This document shows, piece after piece, positions 11,760 through 22,440 of a DNA stretch of 64,000 bases. How positions within the stretch are numbered: position 1 is the stretch's first letter; every line of letters begins with the position of its first letter. The notes under the pieces are model-generated. The model saw only the letters and a list, made by a program, of their open reading frames with translations. It did not search any database and was not told where the DNA came from. The position numbers and the translations under genes were made by a program. Source of the stretch: Otis tarda (lineage: Eukaryota; Chordata; Aves; Otidiformes; Otididae); the NCBI GenBank assembly GCA_026413225.1, contig CM048552.1:142799053-142863052 (forward strand), given 5' to 3'.

Positions 11760-12340
11760 ATTAATATATTGATGATTTGGTATCATCTCTGACCTGATCG
11801 ATCATCATGAGGTTTTGGTTTTATTTAATTAGCGCATGGTAATTTCATACAGGATCCCAGTGTGCTGATGAAAACCGGCAAGTGAAAACATTGACCTTCT
11901 GCTCACATATGCAACGCCTTCTTACAGTGCTAACAGCCTATATGCATCAATGCTAAAAGGCTGCCGCCTCGCAGGAGAGCCCCTGTGTCGGGGGAATATC
12001 ATTACCGCCTACAGCGAGATCAGAGTTTGGCTCTTCTTGGTGCATAGGAGCCTGGGGAGTGAAAGGGACATGGGTTTTTGCCAGAATAATAATTGGGTGC
12101 TATGAGATTACGGAGCGCTGCCATAAACTGAAAATGAGCAGAGAAGTTTCTTTTTGTTTGTTTTATTAAATGCTATTATTGTTATTTATTATGTTCTCAG
12201 CCGTCAGTGTGCTCAGGGTTGCTAACGAAGTGCTGCAGAAACCCAGCCTGTCCCTTTCTGACCCTTATAACATCACGCAATTTCCCTCATTCACCCTTAA
12301 TTCGAGGTATAAACTAATGTGAAAACATACATTTTATTAA
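11760..12340. promoter_or_regulatory. Candidate conserved noncoding regulatory block
   Basis: This is long, non-repetitive, AT-rich sequence without an open frame. It contains a TTAATTAGCGC homeodomain-type site at 11825-11835, a GATCGATCATCATG palindromic stretch near 11797, and an unusual number of retained CpGs for AT-rich DNA (11830, 11875, and several between 11960 and 12120). Methylated vertebrate DNA normally loses CpG, so retention suggests constraint. This is inference from texture. I cannot align it to other species. Confidence 0.4.
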
Positions 12341-12639
12341 ATGGCAAGTTTTCTACCAAATAAATTTCTTTTGCTGTAGGAAGCAACTGCATTAGAAATA
12401 AATATCTCGGCCAGACCTCCTGCATACTTCTCCCAATACATAAGCAAAAAAAAATATGTTGTGGTCAAACCTACATTGTTCCATTTGCCAATTGCAAAAT
12501 AATAATAATGTTTGATGGGCAAAAACTCAGCTGTCAGGAGAGAAGACAGACGATTCTGCTTATTGAATGCTATTGACTTCATGGGGCCAATAAAACAACT
12601 GGCAAATAAAAGAAAGAGGAACTGATTCACGTCCTAAGA

Positions 12640-12990
12640 TCGTGTGACGTAGCCTCTTTCTATTTGTATAATGTTGTGATTAAATATGGTGAGGCCCTAG
12701 GGAGTGAATTTTTTATTTGAAGGTTAAGCCAATATTAGCAAAAAAATAAAATAAAATTAATCAAATGGCCCAGAGCATCACAGCCGCAGTTGATTCCAAG
12801 AATGTTTGGTTACAAAATGAGCAACTGACTAATTGTGTAAATGCTGTTAATTAGCTGTGCAGAGCCCCTAACTGGGCTTTTCCCTGTAACTAATAAGAAA
12901 TCAATTAGCTAATGAAGTGGCCATTAAATGCTATGCTAATCTTAGCTGGGATATTTTTAATGTTTCTTCTTCTTCTTCTTTTTTTTTCTT
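12640..12990. promoter_or_regulatory. Candidate enhancer with clustered homeodomain cores
   Basis: Within about 110 bp lie ACTAATTG (12828-12835), GTTAATTAGC (12846-12855), TCAATTAGCTAATGA (12901-12915) and the octamer-like ATGCTAAT (12933-12940). TAATTA/TAATTG cores bind homeodomain factors, and ATGCTAAT is one base from the POU octamer ATGCAAAT. The rest is non-repetitive and has no long open frame. This density resembles vertebrate developmental enhancers. The target gene is unknown. Confidence 0.45.
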
Positions 12991-13019
12991 CTTTATGATC
13001 CTTCCTAATTGCCATTGCC

Positions 13020-13560
13020 ATACGGAGCTCACAGCTTTCAGCATGTCTAATGAAACATCATTATATCATAACTGGCATTCTTGGAAGAGTTAGTGGCAAA
13101 CCTGCTTCCCAATTATTTTTAATTGCCAGACATACTCATAACTGGGCCTTTTACCAAGCAGTTCAGATCCCTGCACTGTCATGTAATATAGCCAAAGACT
13201 GTGTTTTCTTTTCTTTGCATATGAAGCGTGGCGGCGGCATTGGCCGCAACAAGGGATGCGTGTAACGCCCTAAACAAGGAACCCGAGCGGTTGCCTTTGC
13301 TCTTCCTTTGATTGGAGCCTGTGGAGACCCAGCATCGCCCTCCCACTGGGAGGTTAAAACTGAACAAATCTTGAGGAGGTTTTACCTTTATTTGAAAACT
13401 TTCGGTGCCCAGTAAACATTGTGCACCAACAACTGTTCTGAGCTGTAGCTTCTGGGCGCTTATGCCAAAACACTGAAATGTAGCAATTGTTATTAGGATT
13501 AGCAATTGGGGAATGTGAATGTCTTCAGTAATTCCTCCAGATTTTGTCACTTTCTAAAAG
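13020..13560. promoter_or_regulatory. Candidate conserved noncoding block
   Basis: This is non-repetitive sequence with a CpG-bearing core around 13225-13300 (GCGTGGCGGCGGCATTGG) in AT-rich flanks and CAATTG/CAATT cores near 13480-13510. A 123-codon frame on the minus strand covers much of it but shows no recognisable domain. It is adjacent to the exon-like segment at 13635, so part could be intronic splicing-regulatory sequence. Confidence 0.3.
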
Positions 13561-13634
13561 AGTTCATTATCAGCATCTATTTATGTCTATAAATGCAAAC
13601 TTAGAGAAGGCAGAAAACGTTATTCTTTCTTTAG

Positions 13635-13694
13635 GTGACACGGCTGCAAAATCAGCGTCTCCTCTTTAACGGAGCCTGTTGTAAGAGGATGGAG
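13635..13694 (+). other. Candidate 60-bp internal exon, gene not recognised
   Basis: A strong pyrimidine-rich acceptor (TTATTCTTTCTTTAG) ends at 13634 and a strong donor (GGAG|GTAAGA) follows at 13695. The enclosed 60 bp is exactly 20 codons, and frame 0 alone is open (begins VTRLQNQRLLF, ends CCKRME), while both other frames hit stops. The length divisible by three, matched phases and several CpGs are what a small cassette exon would show. I do not recognise the peptide. Pseudo-exons with good sites do occur by chance in large introns. Confidence 0.35.
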
Positions 13695-13973
13695 GTAAGA
13701 CTGACTCCCAGTTTTTAAAACGCTCCAGTGGCTAATAGTTTTTATTTACCAATCCAGAATCTATCTGGTGATGGCATCATATTTAAACCCTGAATCTCAG
13801 TGAACTTCTATAAATCTACTCTCACTGAAGTAGGTTATGTGTCAGGATTAGACTGGCTCCTCCCCGCCCCCCGCAATACAATAGTCCTCAGGACATCTGT
13901 GCACAAAATACGTGCTTTTTAAAAGAATGTTTTCAAAAGGGAGTCTTCTCTCTCTCGCTGTCCCCCTCCCTCC

Positions 13974-13997
13974 TTTTTTTTTTTTTTTTTTTTTTTT
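13974..13997. repeat. Poly-T tract, 24 T
   Basis: This is an uninterrupted run of 24 T following a C/T-rich stretch. There is no adjacent SINE or LINE body, so it is a simple repeat and not a retroposon tail. Confidence 0.9.
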
Positions 13998-13999
13998 GG

Positions 14000-16900
14000 A
14001 TAACATGCAAATTGAATTGGTTAATTCTGCACCCCAGTTTCAGGAAATCTGCCACCAGCAGCTGCCACTGTTTCAGACGTCAGGAGGATGCAGATACACT
14101 GTGACATTTTGTTCATTAAATAAACAAACCAGGTTCAGGCTAACAACATTAGGTAGAAAGCCCCATCAATTCTTGTACATTTAGTTCACATAATAGGAAG
14201 TGACAATTGTTCCTCAGCTTCATAAGCACTATATTGAAGAACAAAAGGAAAAAGCATACATAATGTGGCAACAGCAACAACACTTGCCATAAAATCCTGC
14301 AAGGTTGATTTAGATTAATGAGGCACATAACTTTTTGCCCAAGGCTACTTAAAATAAATATGGCTACAAACGTGGCTACTAGGGGAGAGAAAAAAAGAAG
14401 TCAGGTTTTTCTTTTTTCTCTTATGTACAGTGTTGGTCTTATTTATGTGATTTGACTATCAAATAAGAAACCTACTCCAACAACAGCCCCTCTGTAGGCG
14501 AATGAAAAAGCTCTGCGCAGTGTGGTAGTATAAAAACCAAAAAGAAAACAGTAAAAAATCCCATGTTTGTACATTTCAGTGGCATCATATTTTACAAAAA
14601 AAAAAATTGTTAAGTAGTATGTTGACCTTAGGTTGAAATGATACAGATATTAAATACTCAAATTAAAAGCCGTATGTTTTTTCCATTGTGACAATATCAA
14701 TATTTCTGGCTTTTGCATCAATTGAGTGTATTCTGGCTTTTGCACCTAGGAAATATAAACATTAAATAGCCAAGACAATAAGTACAATTTGTCAGCTTTG
14801 CATCTTATAATATAAAAGTCACTAAAATGGGGAATTCAGTAGTGCCAAAAAAAAAAATAAAGGATGATGCCAAACAGGAAGAAGAGTGGCCTATCCAAAA
14901 TCAGACCATCCTAAGGCTTGGATATCATAGATAAGGCTGTCAGTCAGACTTAGACTGAAAGGTACAGACAATAGAAAAAAATCCTCGCACATTAATATGT
15001 ATAGCACCATGATGTGGCTTTTAATATTCCAAAGGGACTTCAGCAACTCCATGGGAAAAAAAAGCCAAACCTGACACTGGCTGGTGCAAATCCTCGCTGA
15101 TGGCAGCAGCCCCATTGGAGGACATGCTACGTAGGCTCGTGAAGTTTAGCCCTTTGCACAGCTGGTGGTTTTTCAGGTCCCTTCCCCTCGCATATCCACC
15201 TGTACCCGAGGCGGCTGCAGCAAGGTGCTCAGCTGAGGCGTGGGGTGGCTGCCCACGAGGAGGGTCTCCCCATCATGGGCAGCTGCTGCCAACCCAATAT
15301 CAACACCCACAACCCCCTACCACTACCTTTGAGATTTTTCTGGGGGTTCCTGTCCCCCACCTCCATGCCTGAGAAAGCCCAGCCTCGCTCCGCCCTAATC
15401 CCTGTCCTCCACATTGCCAAAACCCTAGAGCCATTTTGGAGCCTGTGTACACCTGGGAAGCCAGTAGGGAAATGGATGTACTGTCCTCCTTCCACAGTAC
15501 ATATGGGATGCCCCGCCCCTCACAACCAGATTTGGTGCTGGTACCACATTCTGTTGATGGTTGTGAAAATGCACGTTCATCCAGACCATCCAGTGCCTTA
15601 GTACAGAGTCCAAAAACAGTAAATTGTTCCAGGATAGGTTGGCATCAACCTAAATGTGATGACTTTTTGACCCTCTGATTTCTTGCAAGCATATTCCTGC
15701 ATAGTGTCAGGGATCCCAGACTCCTCCACCTGCAGTTAGGGCATCTCCTCTCAACATGTGGCATGTCAAGCAGAAGGTCCACCCTTTCTGAAAGAGGGCA
15801 ATACATTGTGCAAATGAGAAGAGGAGAAGTTTATAAGCAGATGTGAACATCTCATGGTGCCTGATGGGCTTGGAGGGCTCTTGGGTGCCTGCAGAGCCCA
15901 AACTGAATGTTGCTGAGAGCAGAGAGTACATTTTCAGTGTCAGCTTCCTGATGACCTCAGGGTGTCCATCAGCAGCCAAACTGCGATTCCTCCTAAGCCT
16001 GTAGGTGGAAGACAACCAGATGCAGCAGCTCACAAAAGTTGAACACGGCACCTGCAATCTTGCTCCTACTTTCTTCCTCATCTACTTGTGTGAAAGCTCC
16101 TCTATAAAAATTCCCACTGGCTGGTGTGCTGTGAGTCACAGTTGAGGGAGAACTTTGCCAAGAAACAGCAAGAATGAGATGGTGAGATTAGTAGTGAAAT
16201 AAACTCCCAGCTTAGAGTAGCTGCTGCTGGGGGGCCGTTGAAGTTATTTCTGAGGGATCTCCATAGCCACAGACTGTAAACCAGCCTGAGTCCTAAGTGC
16301 ATCTGCATTTTGGCTGGAGAATGTTATGCATCCAAAATTTAAAAAGAAAAAAGCTAACGTTTATTCATTGGATCATTCTAGATGACATTAACTTTAGCAG
16401 CGATGGAAGGCTCAGATTGTAACAGAACCAAACTGTTTCTTAATTTCTGTAGTCTAAGTTTTTTTTTGTTCAAGATAAGATACACATGTTCTTAACTTTA
16501 CATATTCCGACTTCTTGGAATAATTTTTAAAATATTTCCCCCCAGATCTTAGGACGGTGGGGACTCTGCCATGGATGAGGAGTTTTTTTTCCTTTTAAAT
16601 GAGCCAATTAATTTCCCTCGTGCTGCAGTTGTACTCAACAATACACAATTTGTGTGAATAGCATTCCCAGTGACATGGCTATTTCCAGTAAAAATATGGA
16701 GATATTTTTTCATTTCCTCGATATGAACAGCTTTTTAGGTGAGGAAGTGTGGTGGATGATGTTTTGCAAACTGCAATAAGCACTTCAAAATCTGTGAAAA
16801 AGGCTAGATGCAATGACGCAAGAAATGGATCAAATTTAGAAGACCTCCCAATAGAAAAGTAACTATCATTCTAAGTGGCATTTCCAACAAGCAATAAAAT

Positions 16901-17899
16901 AACAATAAGTTTTGCAGATATTCTCTTGGGTACATTCTTTAATTCACTGGTATTTCAGTAACAGGCAGATGGACTTCTTCCCTCTCTTCCCTTTCCCCTT
17001 CTTCCCTGCTTCCTTCCAGCATCAGGGCTTTGCCAGATTGAAGTCATACATTCAACCCTCTTGAATTTTCTCTTACACCGAATCTAAGAATTTGCAAACA
17101 TTCATGAGTTTTCAGATCTGGATACACTTTTTTTTTTTTTTTTAATGTAGTGTTTAAAAATCCTCACTGGGGACTAGTATTTTAGGAACAAGGCATAGTT
17201 TTAAACCCTGCCTGTTTGAGAGGCAGAGTACCACAGACAGTGTGCGTAACAAAGAGGGGAAATACAAAGGGGAGTGATTTCACCTGGGGAATCTGTGGAG
17301 TTTACAAAGTACAACTGAACATCCCAGTCGCTGTGGGTGAAGAGCTGGCCAAGGATTCAAGATCTCAGAATGGAATTTCTATAGATTTATCTGAAACCAG
17401 TAAATTACCAAATCAGAGTAAACTCATTTAAGCAAGGTTTAAACCAGTTTACATATGCTTACATGAGGGATTTGCACCAATACCACCATCTGGATTTAAA
17501 ATCATTTTAGTTGACAGCACTGCAGCTTTTCTAATGTAGATGGGTGTGTTTGTCAAAAAGCAATGTGAACATGAGCAAGTTAAATGCAGGTTAATCATTA
17601 ATTTCGGAACAGTCTTCACACTGTAGGCTGCCTGTCTCAAAGAAAAAAAGAGATAAAACAGGAATACATGTAACCAACTATTTTTAATTTATAATTTATT
17701 TTTACTATTACAGTTCACTCTTTGAAAAGTACTGAAATTACCTCCAGAACAAAAGAAGGAAGAAAATTCACGCTGAACCTGTTGTCACCTCCCACCCTTC
17801 CTGGCAGACCCCAGCAGCCACATTTCTCGCAAGCTCAGCAGAGATGACTTGGGGCCATTGAAACACGGCTGATGCCTTCACTGGCAGGAGGGTACCCCT
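14000..17899. other. Noncoding stretch, nothing recognised
   Basis: 14200-14880 is AT-rich, non-repetitive and could hold further regulatory DNA. A 14-nt word TTCTGGCTTTTGCA occurs twice, at 14704 and 14731. 15100-16090 is GC-richer, with frames of 80 to 124 codons on both strands and no recognisable domain. An 18-nt poly-T run lies near 17128. No gene is visible. Confidence 0.5.
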
Positions 17900-18270
17900 T
17901 CCCCACAGTGACGGCAAGTTTCTCAGCCTGGTGTCTCCTTGATTCCTGGAAATTTATCCCGTCCTAATTTCTTGAGAACCAATTAAATAAATCCCTATGC
18001 TTTGTGCCTGTAAGATTTTTCAGCTATAAAAGCTGCCTTGTGGTACTTTGCCTCAGCCAGCCTCTAATATTGCTCTTTCAGCTCCCCGGGCCGGCAGATC
18101 TGCGCTGGTGCTGTGTGCTTAGCTAACAGCTTCCCCTGAGCAGCGACGGAGATTGCCACAAGCTCCTGGGGCTCGTGTGTACACGGGAAACACAGTCAGG
18201 AAATTAAATTTTCCCTCCCCATAATTAATATAGAGCTAAACATTTGTGGGTTTGTTGTCACTTTTTAAAG
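17900..18270. promoter_or_regulatory. Candidate conserved noncoding block
   Basis: AT-rich motifs (CCAATTAAATAAAT near 17978, CATAATTAATATAG near 18220) flank a GC-rich centre with CpGs near 18088-18150 (CCCCGGGCCGG, AGCGACGGAG). The segment is non-repetitive and has no open frame. A regulatory role is inference from texture only. Confidence 0.3.
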
Positions 18271-19689
18271 CACTAAAGCCAAGTTGAAAAAATATGAGCA
18301 TTTGCAAATAAGAAGTAAATATTTCTTACTGAAGGAGTTAAGAAAAAAACCTAACGCTGTGCAATCATGCAATCAAAATAAAATATTTTTTGGAAGTTTG
18401 GTTAGGGAATTCTTTAACAGTTGCTGTGGGCATATTTTATTGCCAAGGCTGATTCACTACAGTATGTAAGCATGCATTAAATGTTAAGCACATGAGTTAT
18501 CTCCCCAACTCCAATGTGCCTGTTTTCATTCTGAAAGCGAGAACAGGCTTCGGAGCTCTGCGGAGTGAGAGGCTAAGTTAGGACTCCTCTTGCTAGGGAT
18601 TGTACATTTTGCAGGGGTCATTACATGGAGTACCATACTTACGAATAAACTGTGCTTTTTACAAACATTTTTCTTACATTGGAAATTCTGGGACAGTACA
18701 AATGCTCGGTGAAGCGGGAGAAACCATATGCAACTGATCTGCTTGACAGCATATTGCCAGCACGTTTTTAGGTGAAATGCATTTAGCCCTGAAAACAGAT
18801 AATAGGCATGCTTTCTGTGAAATATCCAGAGCATCTCTCAGAGTGTGGCTTGGGCTATGCCAAGGAAGCAAATTCTGAGGACCTTTTCAGTTCACATCTC
18901 ATTTTGCTTCTCTGCAAAAAGCCCTGCATAATATTCAGACTCTTTCAGGGAGAAAAAAAATCCAAGTATGTTTTCATAAAGGAGTACAAATTACCTAATG
19001 AAAGATTGGGGGAGAACCTTGTTCTGGCCACACTTTGCATCATTTTTAAAAGATTGTGTACAGAAAGCTCCAAGTTTCTTTTTTAGATTTGATTTTCTAA
19101 ATCAAAATCTTCATATTTTAGCCCCTATTAAGCCTCCATTTTGAAACCATACTATTTGTTCTCTGTTTTAAGCAAAATGAATACTGGATCCTGTACAAAG
19201 AATTCATAAAATCAAGTCTAATATATGTGTTTATCATTAGCTGCCATATCATTGTGATTAAAGTACGTAACCTACAGAAAGATGGACTATCAATTTGAAT
19301 GGTTCTGTCTGAACTCACTTAAAGGAGACAAATATCAGAATTGATATCTCAGATGTGTCAAGGGATGCATTTTAAAAAATTATTTAAAGCTGTATTACAC
19401 CACTGAGAGCCATAGAGAACCCGTCTAAACTTTTGGACAGACACTTCTCAGCCCATTATGTGTTGCAAAGATCATTTCTGTAACACAGTGAGCAGGAAAA
19501 GTACATTTTGTACTTATCCCATTAATCCAATAAATTCATGTAAAATTATTTTAATTACTTTTACTGAAGCACCTTGTACACCTATGTCAGTGAGTATATT
19601 ATAAATAATAAATAATTATTATTAAACTTGGTTGAATTATTCATTGAGGATAAATTATCTGACAAATACAGACTTTTTCTCTGCTTGTG
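18271..19689. other. AT-rich noncoding stretch
   Basis: No gene or element is recognised. An AT-only palindromic run (AATAATAAATAATTATTATT) lies near 19604-19624. Confidence 0.55.
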
Positions 19690-20370
19690 ACTTGTTTATG
19701 AGCAATCTTGTCTTCTCTGAATATATTCCTTTTTGCATGTTTTTTTGAATAATGACAGATATTCAGCCAAGGACTGGAAACTGCTCACTCAGATTGCTCC
19801 TGATTTGATTATGTGTGATTTTTTGTGAGACGTAGACATGTCAGTTGTGTGGGCCTGGTTCTGATTGAGTGGCTGGTGGGCTGGAAGAGGGTCCCAAGGA
19901 TTTGGGGAGGGACCTGGGCATTGGAAAGGCATGGAGATATCTCTCTCGGAGATACACCTCTGTCGCTTCTCACCCAGCCTGTCATCTGCGTTCACAGTGT
20001 GCCATGTACAGTCTCCCTGGAAAGCTGATAATGCAGCAGGGATCACCAGCTTAACGGAATCAATGTATAATTGATAGCTCATAAAATCTTCAATGAGTGA
20101 ATGAGGAGCCCCACCTGGGGACAAGAGGGATGAAATGAACAATTAAGACAGGACAGGCGCCCTTCACGGCAAGAGGATTTGAAGAAAGGAAAATAGCCCA
20201 GCCCTGGGTGCCAAGTCCCTCGTAGAGTTGGCACGGGTGTTTAGACAGATCACAAACTTGCTGGCTATTTAGCCAGAACCCGTAAATACCCGAGGCTCCA
20301 GATAAAGTAACTCCCATAACCAAAGCCCTAACCCCATAAACAAGGTTATGAGGATGGGGAGGAGGAGGAC
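19690..20370. other. Noncoding DNA next to GC-rich island
   Basis: This is non-repetitive sequence grading into the GC-richer island that starts near 20370. Three frames overlap at 19825-20074 without recognisable domains. 20040-20110 is AT-rich with an ATTGATAG core. It may be part of a larger regulatory region. Confidence 0.35.
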
Positions 20371-21237
20371 ATGAAGATCCAGACCTCAGAGACCTGGAGG
20401 GCCTGTGGAGACCCAGCGTGCCTCTGTCCCCAGCTGTCCCTGCTGGAATCTGCTGGCACTGGTGGGGTTCCAGGGAACCCCTCTACTAGGGCCCAGCATG
20501 CACCCCACACACACCCAATCGCCAGGCAGCCCGTGCAGACTGAGAGCCAACCCATTCCTGAGGTCTCATTTGTCAGACTCTCAGGTGGTCTGGCTGCGAT
20601 GGGTGAAGGGATTCAAGATGCAGCTGCCAACTGCAGCAACCAGCCTAAAGCCATTAATGTGGGCTTGCCAGGGGACCCAGTGGGGACCCCAAAACAGGGC
20701 AGCTTGGGGGTCTGCTGCCAAGGCGGCGGCCGAGCGACAGGGAAGGAGGTCCCTCTGGTGGGCATCGCCCAGCCCGGGGCGGGCTGCGGAAGGACATCCC
20801 ACAGCTCTGGGCAGTCCCAAAGTGTCACAAAGACAAATGTTGGAAGGCGAACACTCAGCCAAGCAAAAGACAACAATGAATATTTCGGTTTGCTCCCAGA
20901 TGCCTTTGTCTTGGCTGCTAACGCGGAAGTTCGCAGTAAGAAAGGCTATTGTGTACACAAAGCAGCTAGAGGAGGGCAGGAAAACAGCAAAGGGAAGGGT
21001 CCCCAGGAACACTACCATTTCCTGTCAGTTTGCTTGCTTCTGATTTTGCCGCACCGAACCAGTTCTCGTAGTGGCAATGTGGCTCCACACTGTCCAGCTG
21101 CTCTCCAGAGATGTGGGGCGCAGGTGGCGCAAGGGTGGCCCCAGCCTCACAGAGCCCTGGGGCACAGTGTCGGATGTGCAGTCTGTGGGATGGAGGGGAT
21201 ATGTTCCCATCCTGCATTCTACCGCCAAGGTCTCTAA
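20371..21237 (+). other. GC-rich island, 288-codon frame plus two overlapping frames
   Basis: A 288-codon frame on the plus strand overlaps a second plus-strand frame of 212 codons (20405-21043) and a minus-strand frame of 145 codons (20581-21018). It is the longest frame in the window. The product has no signal peptide, membrane span, zinc-finger pattern or other motif I recognise, and is rich in G, P, S, Q and A, as GC-rich noncoding DNA would encode. Openness in three frames at once argues for low local TAA/TAG/TGA frequency rather than coding. A dense CpG patch lies at 20719-20790. The 20860-21060 part is less GC-rich and looks like constrained noncoding DNA. A lineage-specific gene cannot be excluded. 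Confidence 0.3.
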
Positions 21238-21889
21238 AATTAAAAGCAGTGGACCAAACCCTGCCTCCGATGTGCATCCAAATCTGCATCTGATTCAAGA
21301 AAAGTTGGACATTTGCAGATTTGTGCCAAATCTGGCCCTGCTGCCTGCTTGCTCCTTACACAGTTGGAGAGATTTGCTGCCTTTCATGGCAGCTCCAGAG
21401 CGCTGCAGGTCTGAGGGATGGGGAATGCAGCACAGGTAAAAACCTGCCAGTTCCCAGCACATCAGGTACCCAAAACCATGAAAGCTGTGTTTTGCTGATG
21501 TTCTCTTTCATTGAAGATTAAGCCTCCATTTGTTTTCCGGCATTTGATGTTTCATTCCTAATGATCTCTAGACTCGGTACCAAAGTTGTCTTCCTGACAG
21601 CGAACGCCAAGTGCGATTACTCGCCCAGCTAGAGATCCTCACCTCCATCCGATGGCTGTGCTCGGGGAATGCCATCACTGCGGGGACGGCCAGACCAGGC
21701 TGCTGGCAGCCCGAGCATCCCACCAGCCCCCGCGCTCTCCTTGCTCTCTCCCTCCCTCACTGCTTCTCTTTCTTCTTTTTTTTTTTTTCTTTGGCTTAAT
21801 ATAACCGCACAAAGGCAACACTAAATAAGGAAAATATGCTTCCCAGTAACCGAAACTGACAAAAACAATGACATGTTTATATAATTAGT

Positions 21890-22440
21890 TACACATCTAA
21901 CTTTTTTCAGCTTTTCTTCCTTTCAAATATCCCACAACGATTCTGCAGCCGAGGCTATGAATGAAGCTGAAATAGATGTGGAGCAATGAAATTGGTCTTT
22001 TTTTTCCCCCCTGCCCTGAAAACCATTATAGACCTTAGGTAACTCCTGAATCTTGGAGTCCCTCTGTGACTGCTTTCTGCTGTGAGAGCAATTCATTAAA
22101 AGTTAATTAAAAGGTGAAGTTCAATATGCAGTTTCCTTTAGCTAATCCTCCTAAGGCAGCTTCATATGGCACTAATGTATCCATTTTGTTGATGTTAGAA
22201 AACAAAAAGGCAAGATTGTCTAATTAAGAGGTTGGTGTTTACAAGAGAGAGGTTTTCTAATTGGTGACTCCGAGTCCAAATTAATCTTAACGCTGCTCAT
22301 TTAAGCGTTTTCAGCCTAACTTGAACTTTTCCCCAACAAGAGCTTGCAAAACATGAATCATTTCCAGGACCTTTGATATAACGGTATTCAGCCTGCTTTC
22401 CTCTGCTGTGCTCATACACTTTTGGGGCCCAATTCTGAAC
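21890..22440. promoter_or_regulatory. Candidate conserved noncoding block
   Basis: This is non-repetitive AT-rich sequence with AAAGTTAATTAAAAGG (near 22100), GTCTAATTAAGAGG (near 22219), TTTCTAATTGG (near 22255) and CCAAATTAATC (near 22277), which are four homeodomain-type cores in about 180 bp. No open frame is present. The same texture as the 12.8-kb cluster suggests a second enhancer-like element. Confidence 0.4.

Noticed and set aside
13974..13997. Poly-T tract as the tail of a minus-strand SINE or processed pseudogene
   Set aside because: No SINE body or cDNA-like sequence lies to the right of it, and birds have very few SINEs.
20405..21043. 212-codon protein overlapping the 288-codon frame
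   Set aside because: It shares the same GC-rich, stop-poor island with two other frames and shows no domain. At most one could be real.
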